Shown in pieces: positions 1 to 8,076 of a DNA stretch of 64,000 nt (position 1 is the stretch's first letter; every line of letters starts with the position of its first letter). Location: assembly GCF_001927245.1 (NCBI RefSeq), contig NZ_MJUX01000006.1:124001-188000 (forward strand), written 5' to 3'. The notes under the pieces are model-generated. The model was given only the letters and a program-made list of their open reading frames with translations. It searched no databases and was not told the origin of the DNA. The stretch comes from Acuticoccus yangtzensis. GTDB taxonomy: Bacteria; Pseudomonadota; Alphaproteobacteria; Rhizobiales; Amorphaceae. Made by a program: the position numbers and the translations under genes.

Positions 1-174
1 GCCGGTGTGCATCACCAGGAGGTCCCCGGCGAAGAGAAGCGCCTTGGCGGCACCGTCGCGGCGCAGCGAATGGATGAGGGCGGTGTCGTCGCGCCGCTCG
101 CTCATCCGGTCGAGTGAATTGACGCCGAAGCACATGGCGGCTGAGACGTCTGTGGCAGGATAGCGCAGGGTCAT
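1..174 (-). CDS. nudC: NADH pyrophosphatase NudC, N-terminal part (runs off the window)
   Basis: The minus strand is open for 58 codons from an ATG at 174 to the window edge. It reads like the N-terminal NUDIX-like domain of NAD(+) diphosphatase: a short lead, then N-S-L-D-R, then SERRDDTALI and a small hydrophobic beta region (KALLFAGDLLVM). NudC family enzymes hydrolyse NAD(H) caps and free NADH to NMNH and AMP. The zinc-ribbon and the catalytic Nudix box would lie outside the window, so the enzymatic call is by N-terminal similarity only. It lies about 105 bp downstream of the hemY-like stop on the same strand, so it may be cotranscribed or have its own promoter in that gap. No strong promoter is obvious there. 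Confidence 0.55.
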   Translation of the reverse strand, partial: MTLRYPATDVSAAMCFGVNSLDRMSERRDDTALIHSLRRDGAAKALLFAGDLLVMHTG

Positions 175-279
175 AGAGGCTCGTTATACGAAGTGGCGAA
201 TGAAGGCGACGGGCAAAAGGCGGCGAGGCGCGGTGCGGGCTCAGCCGGGCCGAGCTGGGGCGTGCGGGCTGCCGAAGCG

Positions 280-1782
280 TCAGGACGGCGAGGGTGAGGC
301 GGCGCGCGGGACGCTGGGTCGCGGCGCCTCGCGCGGGTCGCCCGGCCGGGACGGCGCGCCGCCTTCCGCCGACACGGCATCGGGCGGCACTGCCGGCGCG
401 GCGAGGGCCCGCGGCGCGTCTGCGCGTTCCGAAGCGATCGGCGCGGAGGCCGACGAGGGCAGAGCGCGGGTCAAGGCGGTGAGGTCGATGGCGGGACCCG
501 AGGGCGCCTCCGCGCCGTCCGGCAAGCGCCACGCGAAGGCGTCCAATGTTCCGGTGACGGGCGAAATCGGCTCCCACGCCTCGTAAACGACACCGTCGGC
601 GATCCACGCCGGGTCGCGCGGCGCGCGCACGGCGCGGGCCAGCCACTCGCGCACGGCGCCTTCGCTGCCGTCCTCCAGCGCCTCGATCTCGGCGATCGCG
701 ATGCAGACGCGCTGTGACGGGCGACCGGAGAGGAAGGGACCGAGGGCGGCCCTGGCGCGGGCGAACTCCCATGCGGTGCTGGCGGCGGCGGCGAGGCCGA
801 GCGCACTCTCCACATGGTCCGGGCGGAGGGCCGCCAGCGCCTCGGCGCGTTTCAGGCGGGCGGCGGCACCCTGAGCATCGCCGATGGCGAGGGCGGCGGC
901 GAAGAGGTCCGGATGCGGCGCCGCGCGGTAGCAGGCCTCGACCACCGCGAGGGCGCGGCGGGGTGATTTGGGCGCCAACAACCGGGCCGCCAGCACCGCG
1001 GCGGGAACGAGGTCGCTCGCGAGACCGTGCGCGGCGATGGCGTGGCGGCGGGCCTCCTCCGGCGTCTCCGCCTCGGCGGCGAGGGCGGTGAGGAGGACGG
1101 CCTTGCGACGCTTCCAGCGGGGCCGGTCGACGAACTTGTAACGCAGCGCCTCGTCGTTGAGGCGGAGCGCCTCGGCGAAGCGGCGCTCCGCGGTGGCGGC
1201 ATGGAAGGCGGCCGCGGCGGCCCAGGAGAGGCTCGGCTCGGCGGCGTTGGCGGCCCTGGCGTGGGCGCGCTCGGCCTCGGTGTCGCCCGCGCGGGCGGCT
1301 TCCAGGGTGAGCCCCCTCAGCCCGACGATCAACGTTTCGGGCGAGGCGGTCATGGCGCGGAAGCGGTCTTCGGCGGTGGCGCGGTCGCCCCGCATCTGCG
1401 CGGCCTGGGCCGCCAGGAGGGTGGCGAGCGGCGCGCCTGGGGCGGCTTTCTCGGCCTCCGCGGCGGCTCTAGTGGCGGCGGCGGTGTTGCCGGCGGCCAC
1501 CGCGATGAGACCATCGCGCAAGGCGGCGAGGGTGCGGGCGCGGCGGCGTTCCTCCGCGCGGGCGGCCATGCGGCGGGGGGCGCCGAGGACGCCGCGCACC
1601 GCTTCGATGGCGAGGGTGAGGGCGAGGAAGGCCGCGGCGAAGAGGCCGAGCGCCTGACCGAGGGAGAGGACGGCCTCCGACTCGCCCCAGCGCAGGGTCA
1701 CGCTGCCGGGGCGCTCGGTGATCCAGACCGCGGCGGCGGCGGTGACGCCGACGAGGGCGATGAAGGCGAGGAGACGCAGCAC
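280..1782 (-). CDS. HemY-like N-terminal-domain membrane protein with TPR repeats
   Basis: This is a 500-residue inner-membrane protein of the alphaproteobacterial HemY_N type found beside hemD/hemC. Two hydrophobic helices at about 3-22 and 42-63 anchor it. Residues from about 75 to 400 are Ala/Arg-rich helical repeats of TPR character. A family-like block DPAWIADGVVYEAW followed by ISPVTGTLDAF sits near 400-430, and the tail (about 440-500) is low-complexity Ala/Pro/Ser. In gammaproteobacteria, HemX/HemY-like proteins sit in the hem operon and are thought to act in protoheme synthesis or trafficking. The exact biochemistry is not known, and this protein is not protoporphyrinogen oxidase. 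The start lies 3 bp downstream of the hemD stop, so translation is probably coupled. Confidence 0.8.
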   Translation of the reverse strand: MLRLLAFIALVGVTAAAAVWITERPGSVTLRWGESEAVLSLGQALGLFAAAFLALTLAIEAVRGVLGAPRRMAARAEERRRARTLAALRDGLIAVAAGNTAAATRAAAEAEKAAPGAPLATLLAAQAAQMRGDRATAEDRFRAMTASPETLIVGLRGLTLEAARAGDTEAERAHARAANAAEPSLSWAAAAAFHAATAERRFAEALRLNDEALRYKFVDRPRWKRRKAVLLTALAAEAETPEEARRHAIAAHGLASDLVPAAVLAARLLAPKSPRRALAVVEACYRAAPHPDLFAAALAIGDAQGAAARLKRAEALAALRPDHVESALGLAAAASTAWEFARARAALGPFLSGRPSQRVCIAIAEIEALEDGSEGAVREWLARAVRAPRDPAWIADGVVYEAWEPISPVTGTLDAFAWRLPDGAEAPSGPAIDLTALTRALPSSASAPIASERADAPRALAAPAVPPDAVSAEGGAPSRPGDPREAPRPSVPRAASPSPS

Positions 1783-1785
1783 GGG

Positions 1786-2814
1786 TCAGCCGGCCGGATC
1801 GGACGGCTGCGGGCCGGCCCCGCGTGCCGCGGGCGCGAAGGCCGACGCGGGGGACGGGAGGATGGCGGCGAGCGCTTCCAGCATGGCCGGCTCGGTGGGG
1901 GCGGAGGCGACGCAGACGAGCCGTCCCGGCATCGCGGCGGCCACCTTGTCCGACATCGCGACGACGGCGGCCGAGTCCCACGGCGACGTTCCAGCGCCCT
2001 GTGCTGCGTCCCCACTGTCGGCCGCGCGCGTGACCTCCCCGGAGAAAACGTGCGCGGTGCGAGGTGAATAGATCAGCACCGCGTCGACGCGGGGGGCGGC
2101 GGGCAGGCGCTGCGGCGCCATGGCGTAGACGATGCGCCGGCTCGCCCGCTGCCCGCGCGCGACGAGGCGTTCGACGAGGTCGCCGGTGTGCTCGCGCCCC
2201 GCCATGTGGACGATGGGTTCGGGCGCGCCCGCAAGCCGGTCGAGCAGCACGTCGACGGTTCCCGCCGCATCGTCGACGCGGGTGAATCCGGCGCGGCGGG
2301 CCTCGGCGGCGGTGGCGCTGCCGACGGCGGCGACGGGGAGGCTGTGGAAGGCGGGGTGTGCGGCCAGGATCAAGGCGGCGGTGCGGCTGGTGAGGGCGAG
2401 CGTGCCGATGCCGTTCGCGCTGCCGGGCCCCTCCCCCGCCTCCGTGCCGTCCGCGGTGACCGGCACGACCTGCAGCAGCGGTGCGACGAGAGGTGTGTAG
2501 CCGAGGGCGGCGAGGCGGCGGGCGGTGCCGCTCGCCTGCGGCTCGGGCCGCGTCACCGCGACGACGGGCCGGTCTGTTCCGTGCCCATCCCTGTCGCGCG
2601 CGCCCCGCCCGGCCCTGCTTCGGCCCGCCGCGTCGCCTGCGCCATTCTCGCGGCCACCCGTGTCCCGGCCATCCGTTTCCCGGCTACCCGTGTCCAGGCG
2701 ACCCGCGTCGCGGGTGCCCGTGGGATCTGCCCCGTCGCGAAGTGCGATGCCCGGACCTGCCCCATCGGGGTTTGCCGTGCAGCGACCGGGGCCGGGGGCG
2801 GTCCCACCCATCAT
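1786..2814 (-). CDS. hemD: Uroporphyrinogen-III synthase with a repetitive N-terminal extension
   Basis: The enzyme cyclises hydroxymethylbilane to uroporphyrinogen III, following HemC in the tetrapyrrole pathway. The recognisable fold starts near residue 82 (VVAVTRPEPQASGTARRLAA) and contains ALTSRTAALILAAH, a glycine-rich central segment, IVHMAGREHTGDLVERL and VLIYSPRTAHVF, all typical of HemD. That core is about 260 residues, the normal family length. The first 80 residues are extra: a Gly/Asp/Arg-rich stretch of five-residue repeats (DTGSR, ETDGR, DTGGR) encoded by 15-bp tandem repeats. No internal ATG lies between residue 2 and the core, so either the extension is translated or a non-ATG start just upstream of the core is used. 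The gene follows hemC by 16 bp. Confidence 0.85.
   Translation of the reverse strand: MMGGTAPGPGRCTANPDGAGPGIALRDGADPTGTRDAGRLDTGSRETDGRDTGGRENGAGDAAGRSRAGRGARDRDGHGTDRPVVAVTRPEPQASGTARRLAALGYTPLVAPLLQVVPVTADGTEAGEGPGSANGIGTLALTSRTAALILAAHPAFHSLPVAAVGSATAAEARRAGFTRVDDAAGTVDVLLDRLAGAPEPIVHMAGREHTGDLVERLVARGQRASRRIVYAMAPQRLPAAPRVDAVLIYSPRTAHVFSGEVTRAADSGDAAQGAGTSPWDSAAVVAMSDKVAAAMPGRLVCVASAPTEPAMLEALAAILPSPASAFAPAARGAGPQPSDPAG
2651..2725 (-). repeat. Degenerate 15-bp tandem repeat inside the 5' end of hemD
   Basis: Five consecutive 15-bp units start at 2651, 2666, 2681, 2696 and 2711. The first three are nearly identical (CGGCCACCCGTGTCC type), and the last two are more diverged. They are in frame on the minus strand and encode five-residue D-T-G-x-R type repeats in the HemD N-terminal extension. 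Confidence 0.8.
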
Positions 2815-2830
2815 GGTACCGCCCGCCGCA

Positions 2831-3760
2831 TCAGATCAGCGGCTCGAAAAAGCGTTCGCCGACGCGGGCGCGCAGGCGGCGTCCGGCGTCGTAGCCGACG
2901 TCCGCGGCATCGGTGAGGGCGCCGCGCCCGGTGATCTCCTCGACCCGCTCACCGTCCGGCGAGGCGACGAGGCCGGTGATGTGGATGTCCTCGCCCTCGA
3001 TGGTGGCGAGGCCCGCGATGGGGGTGCGGCACGACCCGTCGAGCGCGGCGAGGAAGCCGCGTTCGGCGCGGACCATGCGCTCGGTGGCGGCATCGTCGAT
3101 CGTCTGGCAGGCGGCGATCAGGCGATCGTCGTCGCGGCGGATCTCGACCGCGATGGCCCCTTGGGCGCAGGCGGGAAGGAAGGTGTCGGTCGGCAGGATC
3201 TCCGTCGCCACCTCGGCGATGCCGAGGCGGTTGAGGCCGGCGAGCGCCAGGAGCGTCCCCTCGCACACGCCCTCTTCCAGCTTGCGCAGGCGGGTCTGCA
3301 CGTTGCCGCGCAGGATGTCGCACCTGAGGTCCGGCCGGGCGCGCCGCACGAGGGCCTGGCGGCGCAGCGATGCGGTGCCGACGACGGCGCCGGGCGCAAG
3401 GTCGGCGAGGCGCTGGCCGGCGCGGCCGATGAAGGCGTCGCGCACGTCCTCACGCGGGAGGAAGGCGCCGAGGGTGAGCTCGGCGGGAAGGATGGTTTCG
3501 AGGTCCTTGGCGGAGTGGACGGCGCAGTCGATCCGCCCCTCCAGCATGGCCGCCTCGATTTCCTTGGTGAACAGGCCCTTGCCGCCGATCTCGGACAGCG
3601 GGCGGTCCAGAATCTTGTCGCCAGTGGTGGTGATGACGACTATCTCGGTCGTTTCGCCGGCCTTTTGGAGGGCGGCGGCGACCATGTCCGCCTGCGCCAT
3701 GGCGAGGAGACTGCCGCGGGTGCCGATGCGGATGGGCGAAGAGGAGTGGGTCGTGGACAT
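2831..3760 (-). CDS. hemC: Hydroxymethylbilane synthase (porphobilinogen deaminase)
   Basis: The enzyme polymerises four porphobilinogens into hydroxymethylbilane in the cytoplasm. The 309-residue product starts MSTTHSSSP, then has the conserved IRIGTRGSLLAMAQAD, the GGKGLFTKEIE loop, DCAVHSAKDLE, VGTASLRRQALVRRARPD, LRGNVQTRLRKL, a cofactor-attachment region with the dipyrromethane cysteine in GSCRTPIA, and the C-terminal domain. The length matches the family. The start at 3760 is nearly forced, because the conserved IRIGTRGS block begins nine residues later and no other start codon lies between. The leader has no clear Shine-Dalgarno. The start codon overlaps the tsaD start region on the opposite strand by several bases. 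Confidence 0.96.
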   Translation of the reverse strand: MSTTHSSSPIRIGTRGSLLAMAQADMVAAALQKAGETTEIVVITTTGDKILDRPLSEIGGKGLFTKEIEAAMLEGRIDCAVHSAKDLETILPAELTLGAFLPREDVRDAFIGRAGQRLADLAPGAVVGTASLRRQALVRRARPDLRCDILRGNVQTRLRKLEEGVCEGTLLALAGLNRLGIAEVATEILPTDTFLPACAQGAIAVEIRRDDDRLIAACQTIDDAATERMVRAERGFLAALDGSCRTPIAGLATIEGEDIHITGLVASPDGERVEEITGRGALTDAADVGYDAGRRLRARVGERFFEPLI

Positions 3761-4874
3761 TGCCGCGCAGAATAGGGGAGCGGCCCCCGCTGAGGAAGCC
3801 CGTGTCCTCGGCATTGAGACAAGTTGTGACGAATGTGCCGTCGCGGTGGTTGAAGGCGGGCCGGGCGCGGCGCGGATCCTGTCCAACGTGGTGTTGAGCC
3901 AGATCGACCTGCACCAGGCGTTCGGCGGCGTGGTGCCGGAGATCGCCGCGCGGGCGCATGGCGAGACGATCGACACCGTGACGCGCGAGGCGCTGGCGGC
4001 GGCGGGGGTCGACCTTTCCTCCATCACCCACGTCGCGGCGACCGCGGGGCCGGGGCTGCTGGGCGGTCTTCTCGTCGGCGCCACCTTCGGCCGGGCGCTG
4101 GCGATGGCGGCGGGGAAACCCTTCGTGCCGGTCAACCATCTGGAGGCGCACGTCCTCTCGCCGCGCCTGTCGGACGGTGTGGCCTTCCCTTATTGCGTGG
4201 CGCTTCTGTCGGGCGGTCATGCGCAGTTCGTGGCGGCGCTGGGTCCGGGCGACTATCGCCGGCTGGGCGGGACGATCGACGATGCGGCGGGCGAGGCGTT
4301 CGACAAGACGGCGAAGCTTCTCGGCCTCGGCTATCCGGGCGGCCCGGCGGTGGAGGCGGCGGCGCGCGGCGGCGATGCGAAGCGGTTCGCCTTCCCGACA
4401 CCGCTGGCGCGGCGCGAGGGATGCGACCTGTCGTTTGCGGGGCTGAAGACGGCGGTGCGGCTGGCGGCGGAGAAGACCGCGCCGCTGACCGACCAGGACA
4501 TCGCCGACATCTGCGCCTCGTTCCAGGACGCGGTCGCGCGGCTGCTTCGGCTGAAGTCGGCGCGGGCTCTCGACGCGTTCGCGGCGGCGCACGGTGCCCC
4601 GTCGGCGCTGGTGGCGGTGGGCGGTGTCGCCGCGAACGGCGTGTTGCGGGCGGCGCTGGCGGATGTGGCTGCGGCGCACGGCGTCGATTTTGCGGCGCCG
4701 CCTTTGTCGCTGTGCGGCGACAACGGGGCGATGATCGCCTACACGGCGATCGACCGTCTGGCGGCGGGGATCGTCGACCCGCCGGGCCGTGTGCGGTCGC
4801 GCTGGCCGCTGGACGCGTCCGCCGCCACCGCCGCCCCGCTGCTGGGCGCCGGCAAGCGGGGCATCAAGGCCTGA
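3753..4874 (+). CDS. tsaD: tRNA N6-adenosine threonylcarbamoyltransferase TsaD
   Basis: TsaD transfers the threonylcarbamoyl group to A37 of ANN-decoding tRNAs (t6A), working with TsaB and TsaE. Motifs seen are VLGIETSCDECAVAVV near the N-terminus, the metal-binding HLEAH pair (NHLEAHVLS), LLSGGHAQFV, GGTIDDAAGEAFDKTAKLLGLGYPGG, DLSFAGLKTAV, VGGVAANGVLR, and CGDNGAMIAY near the C-terminus. I chose the GTG at 3753 because GAGGAG lies six bases upstream, giving about 373 residues. An ATG at 3732 is the alternative. Both overlap the divergent hemC start. Next to hem genes this is the usual alphaproteobacterial neighbourhood, but the gpsA gene often found downstream is replaced by convergent tesB. 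Confidence 0.95.
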   Translation: MDIAAQNRGAAPAEEARVLGIETSCDECAVAVVEGGPGAARILSNVVLSQIDLHQAFGGVVPEIAARAHGETIDTVTREALAAAGVDLSSITHVAATAGPGLLGGLLVGATFGRALAMAAGKPFVPVNHLEAHVLSPRLSDGVAFPYCVALLSGGHAQFVAALGPGDYRRLGGTIDDAAGEAFDKTAKLLGLGYPGGPAVEAAARGGDAKRFAFPTPLARREGCDLSFAGLKTAVRLAAEKTAPLTDQDIADICASFQDAVARLLRLKSARALDAFAAAHGAPSALVAVGGVAANGVLRAALADVAAAHGVDFAAPPLSLCGDNGAMIAYTAIDRLAAGIVDPPGRVRSRWPLDASAATAAPLLGAGKRGIKA

Positions 4875-4915
4875 GCCGCTGCCGCACGGGCATGGAGGGC
4901 CGCCGGGTCAGCGGG

Positions 4916-5821
4916 TCAGCGGGTGCGCGGCCGGATCAGCCCTTCCTGCGCGGTGGAGGCGACCAGCGTCCCGTCCCGGGTGAAGAAGAAACCGCGGGTG
5001 AAGCCACGGGCGCCGGATGAGGACGGCGAATCCATCGCGTAGAGCAGCCAGTCGTCGGCGCGGAAGGGGCGGTGGAACCACATCGCGTGGTCGAGGCTGG
5101 CGGAGATCACCTCCTTGGAGAACACCGACTGGCCGTGCGGGAAGAGGGACGTGTCGAGCAGCGTCATGTCGGACATGTAGGCGAGCGCGGCCTGGTGGAT
5201 GAGCACGTCGTCGGGCAGATGATCCGTGGCGCGCATCCAGAGATATTGTCGCGGCGGCAGCTTGTCGTGGGTGAGGTAGTGGGTGTGCTCGGTCGGGCGC
5301 AGCTCCAAGGGGCGCGGCCGGGCGAAGTAGCGCTTGATCTCTTCCGGGGCGCGCTCGTCGATCAGGCGCTTCAGCTCGGCCTCGTCGGGCAGCTCCTCGG
5401 GGCCGGGGACGTCCGGCATCTCGAAGGCGTGCTGAAATCCGCCCTCCTCGACCTGATAGGAGGCCATCAGCGTGAAGATGGACTCGCCGTGCTGGATGGC
5501 GTTGACGAGGCGGGTGGTGAAGGACCGCCCGTCGCGCAGGCGCTGCACCTGATAGATGATCGGCACGGCGGGATCACCGGGGCGCATGAAGTAGCCGTGG
5601 AGCGAGTGGCAGAAGCGGCCGTCGACGGTGCGGTTGGCGGCGGCGAGGGACTGGCCGATGACCTGGCCGCCGAACACGCGCTGCCACCCGGCCTGAGGGC
5701 TGCGGCCTCGAAACAGGTTGTGCTCGAGCGGTTCGAGGTCGAGGAGAGTGATGAGTTCTTCGATCGCGGCGCGCATCGGATCCTGTCGCATAGAGTTGTT
5801 CGGCGGGCCGGAAGCTGTCAC
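4916..5821 (-). CDS. tesB: Acyl-CoA thioesterase II
   Basis: This double-hotdog thioesterase hydrolyses medium- and long-chain acyl-CoA to free acid and CoA. The 301-residue product aligns well by eye with E. coli TesB: LEHNLFRGRS, RVFGGQVIGQSLAAA, SLHGYFMRPGD, RDGRSFTTR, VHQ-like IHQAALAYMSDMTLL, SLDHAMWFHRPF, WLLYAMDSPSSSGARGF and STAQEGLIRP. The catalytic Asp (in YMSDM), a Ser in place of Thr/Ser (SASLDHAMWF) and Gln (STAQEG) of the TesB triad are all present. The start may be the ATG at 5821 or one of two internal ATGs (MRQDP, MRAAI), the latter giving the usual family length of about 286. It is convergent with tsaD, with about 40 bp between the stops. Confidence 0.93.
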   Translation of the reverse strand: MTASGPPNNSMRQDPMRAAIEELITLLDLEPLEHNLFRGRSPQAGWQRVFGGQVIGQSLAAANRTVDGRFCHSLHGYFMRPGDPAVPIIYQVQRLRDGRSFTTRLVNAIQHGESIFTLMASYQVEEGGFQHAFEMPDVPGPEELPDEAELKRLIDERAPEEIKRYFARPRPLELRPTEHTHYLTHDKLPPRQYLWMRATDHLPDDVLIHQAALAYMSDMTLLDTSLFPHGQSVFSKEVISASLDHAMWFHRPFRADDWLLYAMDSPSSSGARGFTRGFFFTRDGTLVASTAQEGLIRPRTR

Positions 5822-5950
5822 GAGGACGGCTCAGGCGCAACGCACCGGGCCGGACAAGCGGCGCGTTGCGGGCGCCAGAGGATCATCGCGGCCGCCGGGC
5901 CGCAGCGTACCCGCGCCGCCACGGCCGGGCCAGGAACGGGAGGGGGACGG

Positions 5951-7141
5951 ATGGGACGCACGATCGCGATCGCGGGCGGTGGCATCGTCGGGCGGGTGCT
6001 GGCGGTGGCGCTGGCGAGCCAATCCCACCTCAACGTGCGGCTGATCGCCGGGCCGCATCCGGCCGCGGACGAGCGGGCGAGCGCATTGGCGGCCTCCGCA
6101 CGGCGGATGCTGGCGCGACTCGGCGTGTGGCAGGCGGTGGCGGTCGAGGCCGAGCCGATGCGCGGCATGGTGATCACCGACAGCGCCGAGGGCGACCTCG
6201 TGCGGCCCGAGGTCCTGACCTTCGAGGGCGAGACCGATGGCCATCCCTTCGCCCACATGGTGCCGAACGAGACCCTGTTCCGGGCGCTGAAGGCCCGGTG
6301 CGCCGCGCTCGGCATCGAGGAGCACGCCGAGACGGTCACCTTCTATGACGAGGACGCGCAGGGCGTCGTCGTGGAGCTGTCCGGCGGCGGGCGCATCACC
6401 GCCGACGTGTTGATCGCCGCGGACGGGCGCCACTCGAAGGTCCGGCAGATCGCCGGGATCGGCGTGGTCGAGAAGGACTACGGCCAGTGCGGCATCGCCG
6501 GCACGGTGTCGCACGAATTGGAACACAACGGCATCGCGACGCAGCATTTCCTCCCCGCGGGGCCGTTCGCGATGCTGCCGCTGACGGGGCGGCGCTCGTC
6601 GATCGTGTGGACCGAGCGGCCGGAGTTCGCGGCGGATATCGCGCGCATGGACCCGATGCTGGCGGGCTTCGAGGTCGAGCGGGTCTTCGGCCTGTCCCTG
6701 GGGCGCATCACGGTCGAGAAGCCGTTGCAGGTCTATCCGCTGCGGTCCAGCGTGGCGCGGGACTTCGCGGCCGGGCGCGTGGCGCTGGCGGGCGATGCCG
6801 GCCATGTGATCCACCCGCTCGCGGGGCAGGGGCTCAATCTCGGCCTCAGGGATGCGGCGGTGCTCGCCGAATGTCTGATCGAGGCGGCGCGGATCGGCGA
6901 GGATCCGGCGGCGGGCCTACCGCGCTACGTCAAGCGGCGGCGGGCGGACACGGTGCAGATGGCGCTGGTCACCGACGGGCTCAATGCCCTATTCTCCAAA
7001 CGGTCGAGCCTGCTCCGCGCGGCACGTTCCGTTGCGCTCGGGCTGGTGGAGGAGCGGGACAAGCTGAAATCGCTCTTCATGCGCGAGGCCGCGGGCCTGG
7101 AAGGCGAGCTGCCGCGCCTGATGCGGGGCGAGGCGATCTGA
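5951..7141 (+). CDS. UbiH/UbiF/COQ6-family FAD-dependent monooxygenase
   Basis: This is a 396-residue flavoprotein hydroxylase with an N-terminal Rossmann dinucleotide motif (IAIAGGGIVGRVLAVAL), a central VLIAADGRHSKVRQIAGI (the D-G motif), and a C-terminal VALAGDAGHVIHPLAGQGLNLGLRDA, the UbiH-family FAD-ribityl signature. Such enzymes hydroxylate the aromatic ring of ubiquinone precursors. Alphaproteobacterial members (UbiL, UbiM, UbiH types) vary in regiospecificity, so the position is not assigned. The ATG at 5951 follows a purine-rich GGAGGGGGA. It is divergent from tesB with about 130 bp between them. A hairpin follows the stop. Confidence 0.85.
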   Translation: MGRTIAIAGGGIVGRVLAVALASQSHLNVRLIAGPHPAADERASALAASARRMLARLGVWQAVAVEAEPMRGMVITDSAEGDLVRPEVLTFEGETDGHPFAHMVPNETLFRALKARCAALGIEEHAETVTFYDEDAQGVVVELSGGGRITADVLIAADGRHSKVRQIAGIGVVEKDYGQCGIAGTVSHELEHNGIATQHFLPAGPFAMLPLTGRRSSIVWTERPEFAADIARMDPMLAGFEVERVFGLSLGRITVEKPLQVYPLRSSVARDFAAGRVALAGDAGHVIHPLAGQGLNLGLRDAAVLAECLIEAARIGEDPAAGLPRYVKRRRADTVQMALVTDGLNALFSKRSSLLRAARSVALGLVEERDKLKSLFMREAAGLEGELPRLMRGEAI

Positions 7142-7142
7142 C

Positions 7143-7165
7143 CGGGCCGGCGCTGCCGCGGCCCG
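7143..7165 (+). terminator. Hairpin after the UbiH-family gene
   Basis: A perfect 7-bp stem (CGGGCCG / CGGCCCG) with a 9-base loop sits directly after the stop codon. There is no clean U-tract, so it may act as an mRNA-stabilising or weak termination structure. Confidence 0.4.
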
Positions 7166-7227
7166 CAGCCGTCGCCGCCGCCCGGCCGCCCCTTCTCTGA
7201 CATTTCGATTCGAGCGGAAAGGCTCTC

Positions 7228-7419
7228 ATGCCCACCATCGTCACATTCATCACTGTCGTCGCCGCCCTGTCGGTGGCCATGGTCCTTTTGATGGGGCTGT
7301 GGAACCTTGTGCGCGGCGGCTCTCCGAACCGGTCGCAGGCGCTGATGCGTATGCGCGTCCTGCTGCAACTCGTCACCATCGTGATCGCCATGCTGGCGCT
7401 CTACTTCACGACCGGATGA
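7228..7419 (+). CDS. HIG1-like twin-transmembrane protein
   Basis: This is a 63-residue protein with two hydrophobic helices (about residues 4-26 and 41-61) separated by a polar loop LVRGGSPNRSQALMRMRV. The pattern of helix, Gly/Ser-Asn-Arg-Ser loop, then MRMRVLLQ is that of the small alphaproteobacterial HIG1-domain twin-TM proteins. Mitochondrial HIG1 proteins associate with respiratory complexes III/IV, and a similar respiratory role here is only an inference. It is followed within 8 bp by the adenosyltransferase gene, an arrangement I recall as common in alphaproteobacteria. Confidence 0.8.
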   Translation: MPTIVTFITVVAALSVAMVLLMGLWNLVRGGSPNRSQALMRMRVLLQLVTIVIAMLALYFTTG

Positions 7420-7426
7420 ACCCACT

Positions 7427-7999
7427 ATGGTTACGCTGAACAAGATCTATACCCGCACCGGCGACGACGGATCGACCGGCCTCGGCTCGGGCGAGCGGCG
7501 GTCGAAATATGATCTGCGGGTGGCCGCCTACGGCACCGTCGACGAGACCAACGCGGTGATCGGCTGTGCCCGCGCGGTGTGCGAAGACAAGGCCCTGTCG
7601 GACATGCTGATGCGGGTGCAGAACGATCTCTTCGACCTCGGCGCCGACCTCGCGACGCCGGAAGGGACCGACCTTCCTTACGATCCGCTGAGGATCGACA
7701 CATCGCAGGTGACGCGGCTGGAGCGGGAGATCGACCTTCTGAACGCCCGCCTGACGCCGCTGAAGTCGTTCGTGCTGCCCGGCGGCAGTCCTTTGGCGGC
7801 GCAGCTTCACCTCGCCCGCACGGTGGCCCGGCGGGCCGAGAGGCTGATGGTGGAGCTTGCCGCGGCGGAGACCGTCGGCAGCCCGGCGCTGCGTTATATC
7901 AATCGCCTATCGGACCTATTGTTCGTCGCCGCACGCATCGCCAACAACGACGGAAAAGCCGAAGTTTTGTGGGTTCCGGGGCAGAGCCGGACCGCTTAA
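7427..7999 (+). CDS. pduO: PduO-type ATP:corrinoid adenosyltransferase
   Basis: It transfers the 5'-deoxyadenosyl group of ATP to Co(I) of corrinoids, giving adenosylcobalamin or a cobyrinate intermediate. The 190-residue product has the full PduO/MMAB signature: [14 protein letters not shown] (ATP-binding), [50 protein letters not shown] and [17 protein letters not shown]. It starts 8 bp after the HIG1-like gene, so the two are likely cotranscribed. With cobS and cobT elsewhere in the window it points to a B12-making cell. It is unrelated in sequence to CobO/CobA-type enzymes, although automated names often mix them. Confidence 0.92.
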   Translation: MVTLNKIYTRTGDDGSTGLGSGERRSKYDLRVAAYGTVDETNAVIGCARAVCEDKALSDMLMRVQNDLFDLGADLATPEGTDLPYDPLRIDTSQVTRLEREIDLLNARLTPLKSFVLPGGSPLAAQLHLARTVARRAERLMVELAAAETVGSPALRYINRLSDLLFVAARIANNDGKAEVLWVPGQSRTA

Positions 8000-8007
8000 C
8001 CGTCTGT

Positions 8008-8036
8008 TTGACTTCAGCGAGTGGCGGGACTAGCGT
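8008..8036 (+). promoter_or_regulatory. Candidate sigma-70 promoter of etfBA
   Basis: TTGACT at 8008-8013 and TAGCGT at 8031-8036 are separated by 17 bp, about 40 bp upstream of the etfB ATG. The -35 hexamer is good. The -10 hexamer is poor by E. coli rules but acceptable for alphaproteobacteria. Confidence 0.4.
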
Positions 8037-8076
8037 CCGCCCCCTCAATCCAAAGCAAGAAAGGCGAGCGGAGGCG

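Noticed and set aside
4904-4922. GGGTCAGC duplicated in the tsaD-tesB gap
   Set aside because: Two 8-bp copies in GC-rich sequence; too short to mean more than chance slippage.
5072-5950. Long N-terminal extension of the UbiH-family protein
   Set aside because: It is antisense to tesB and lacks homology; the Rossmann motif starts at the ATG at 5951.
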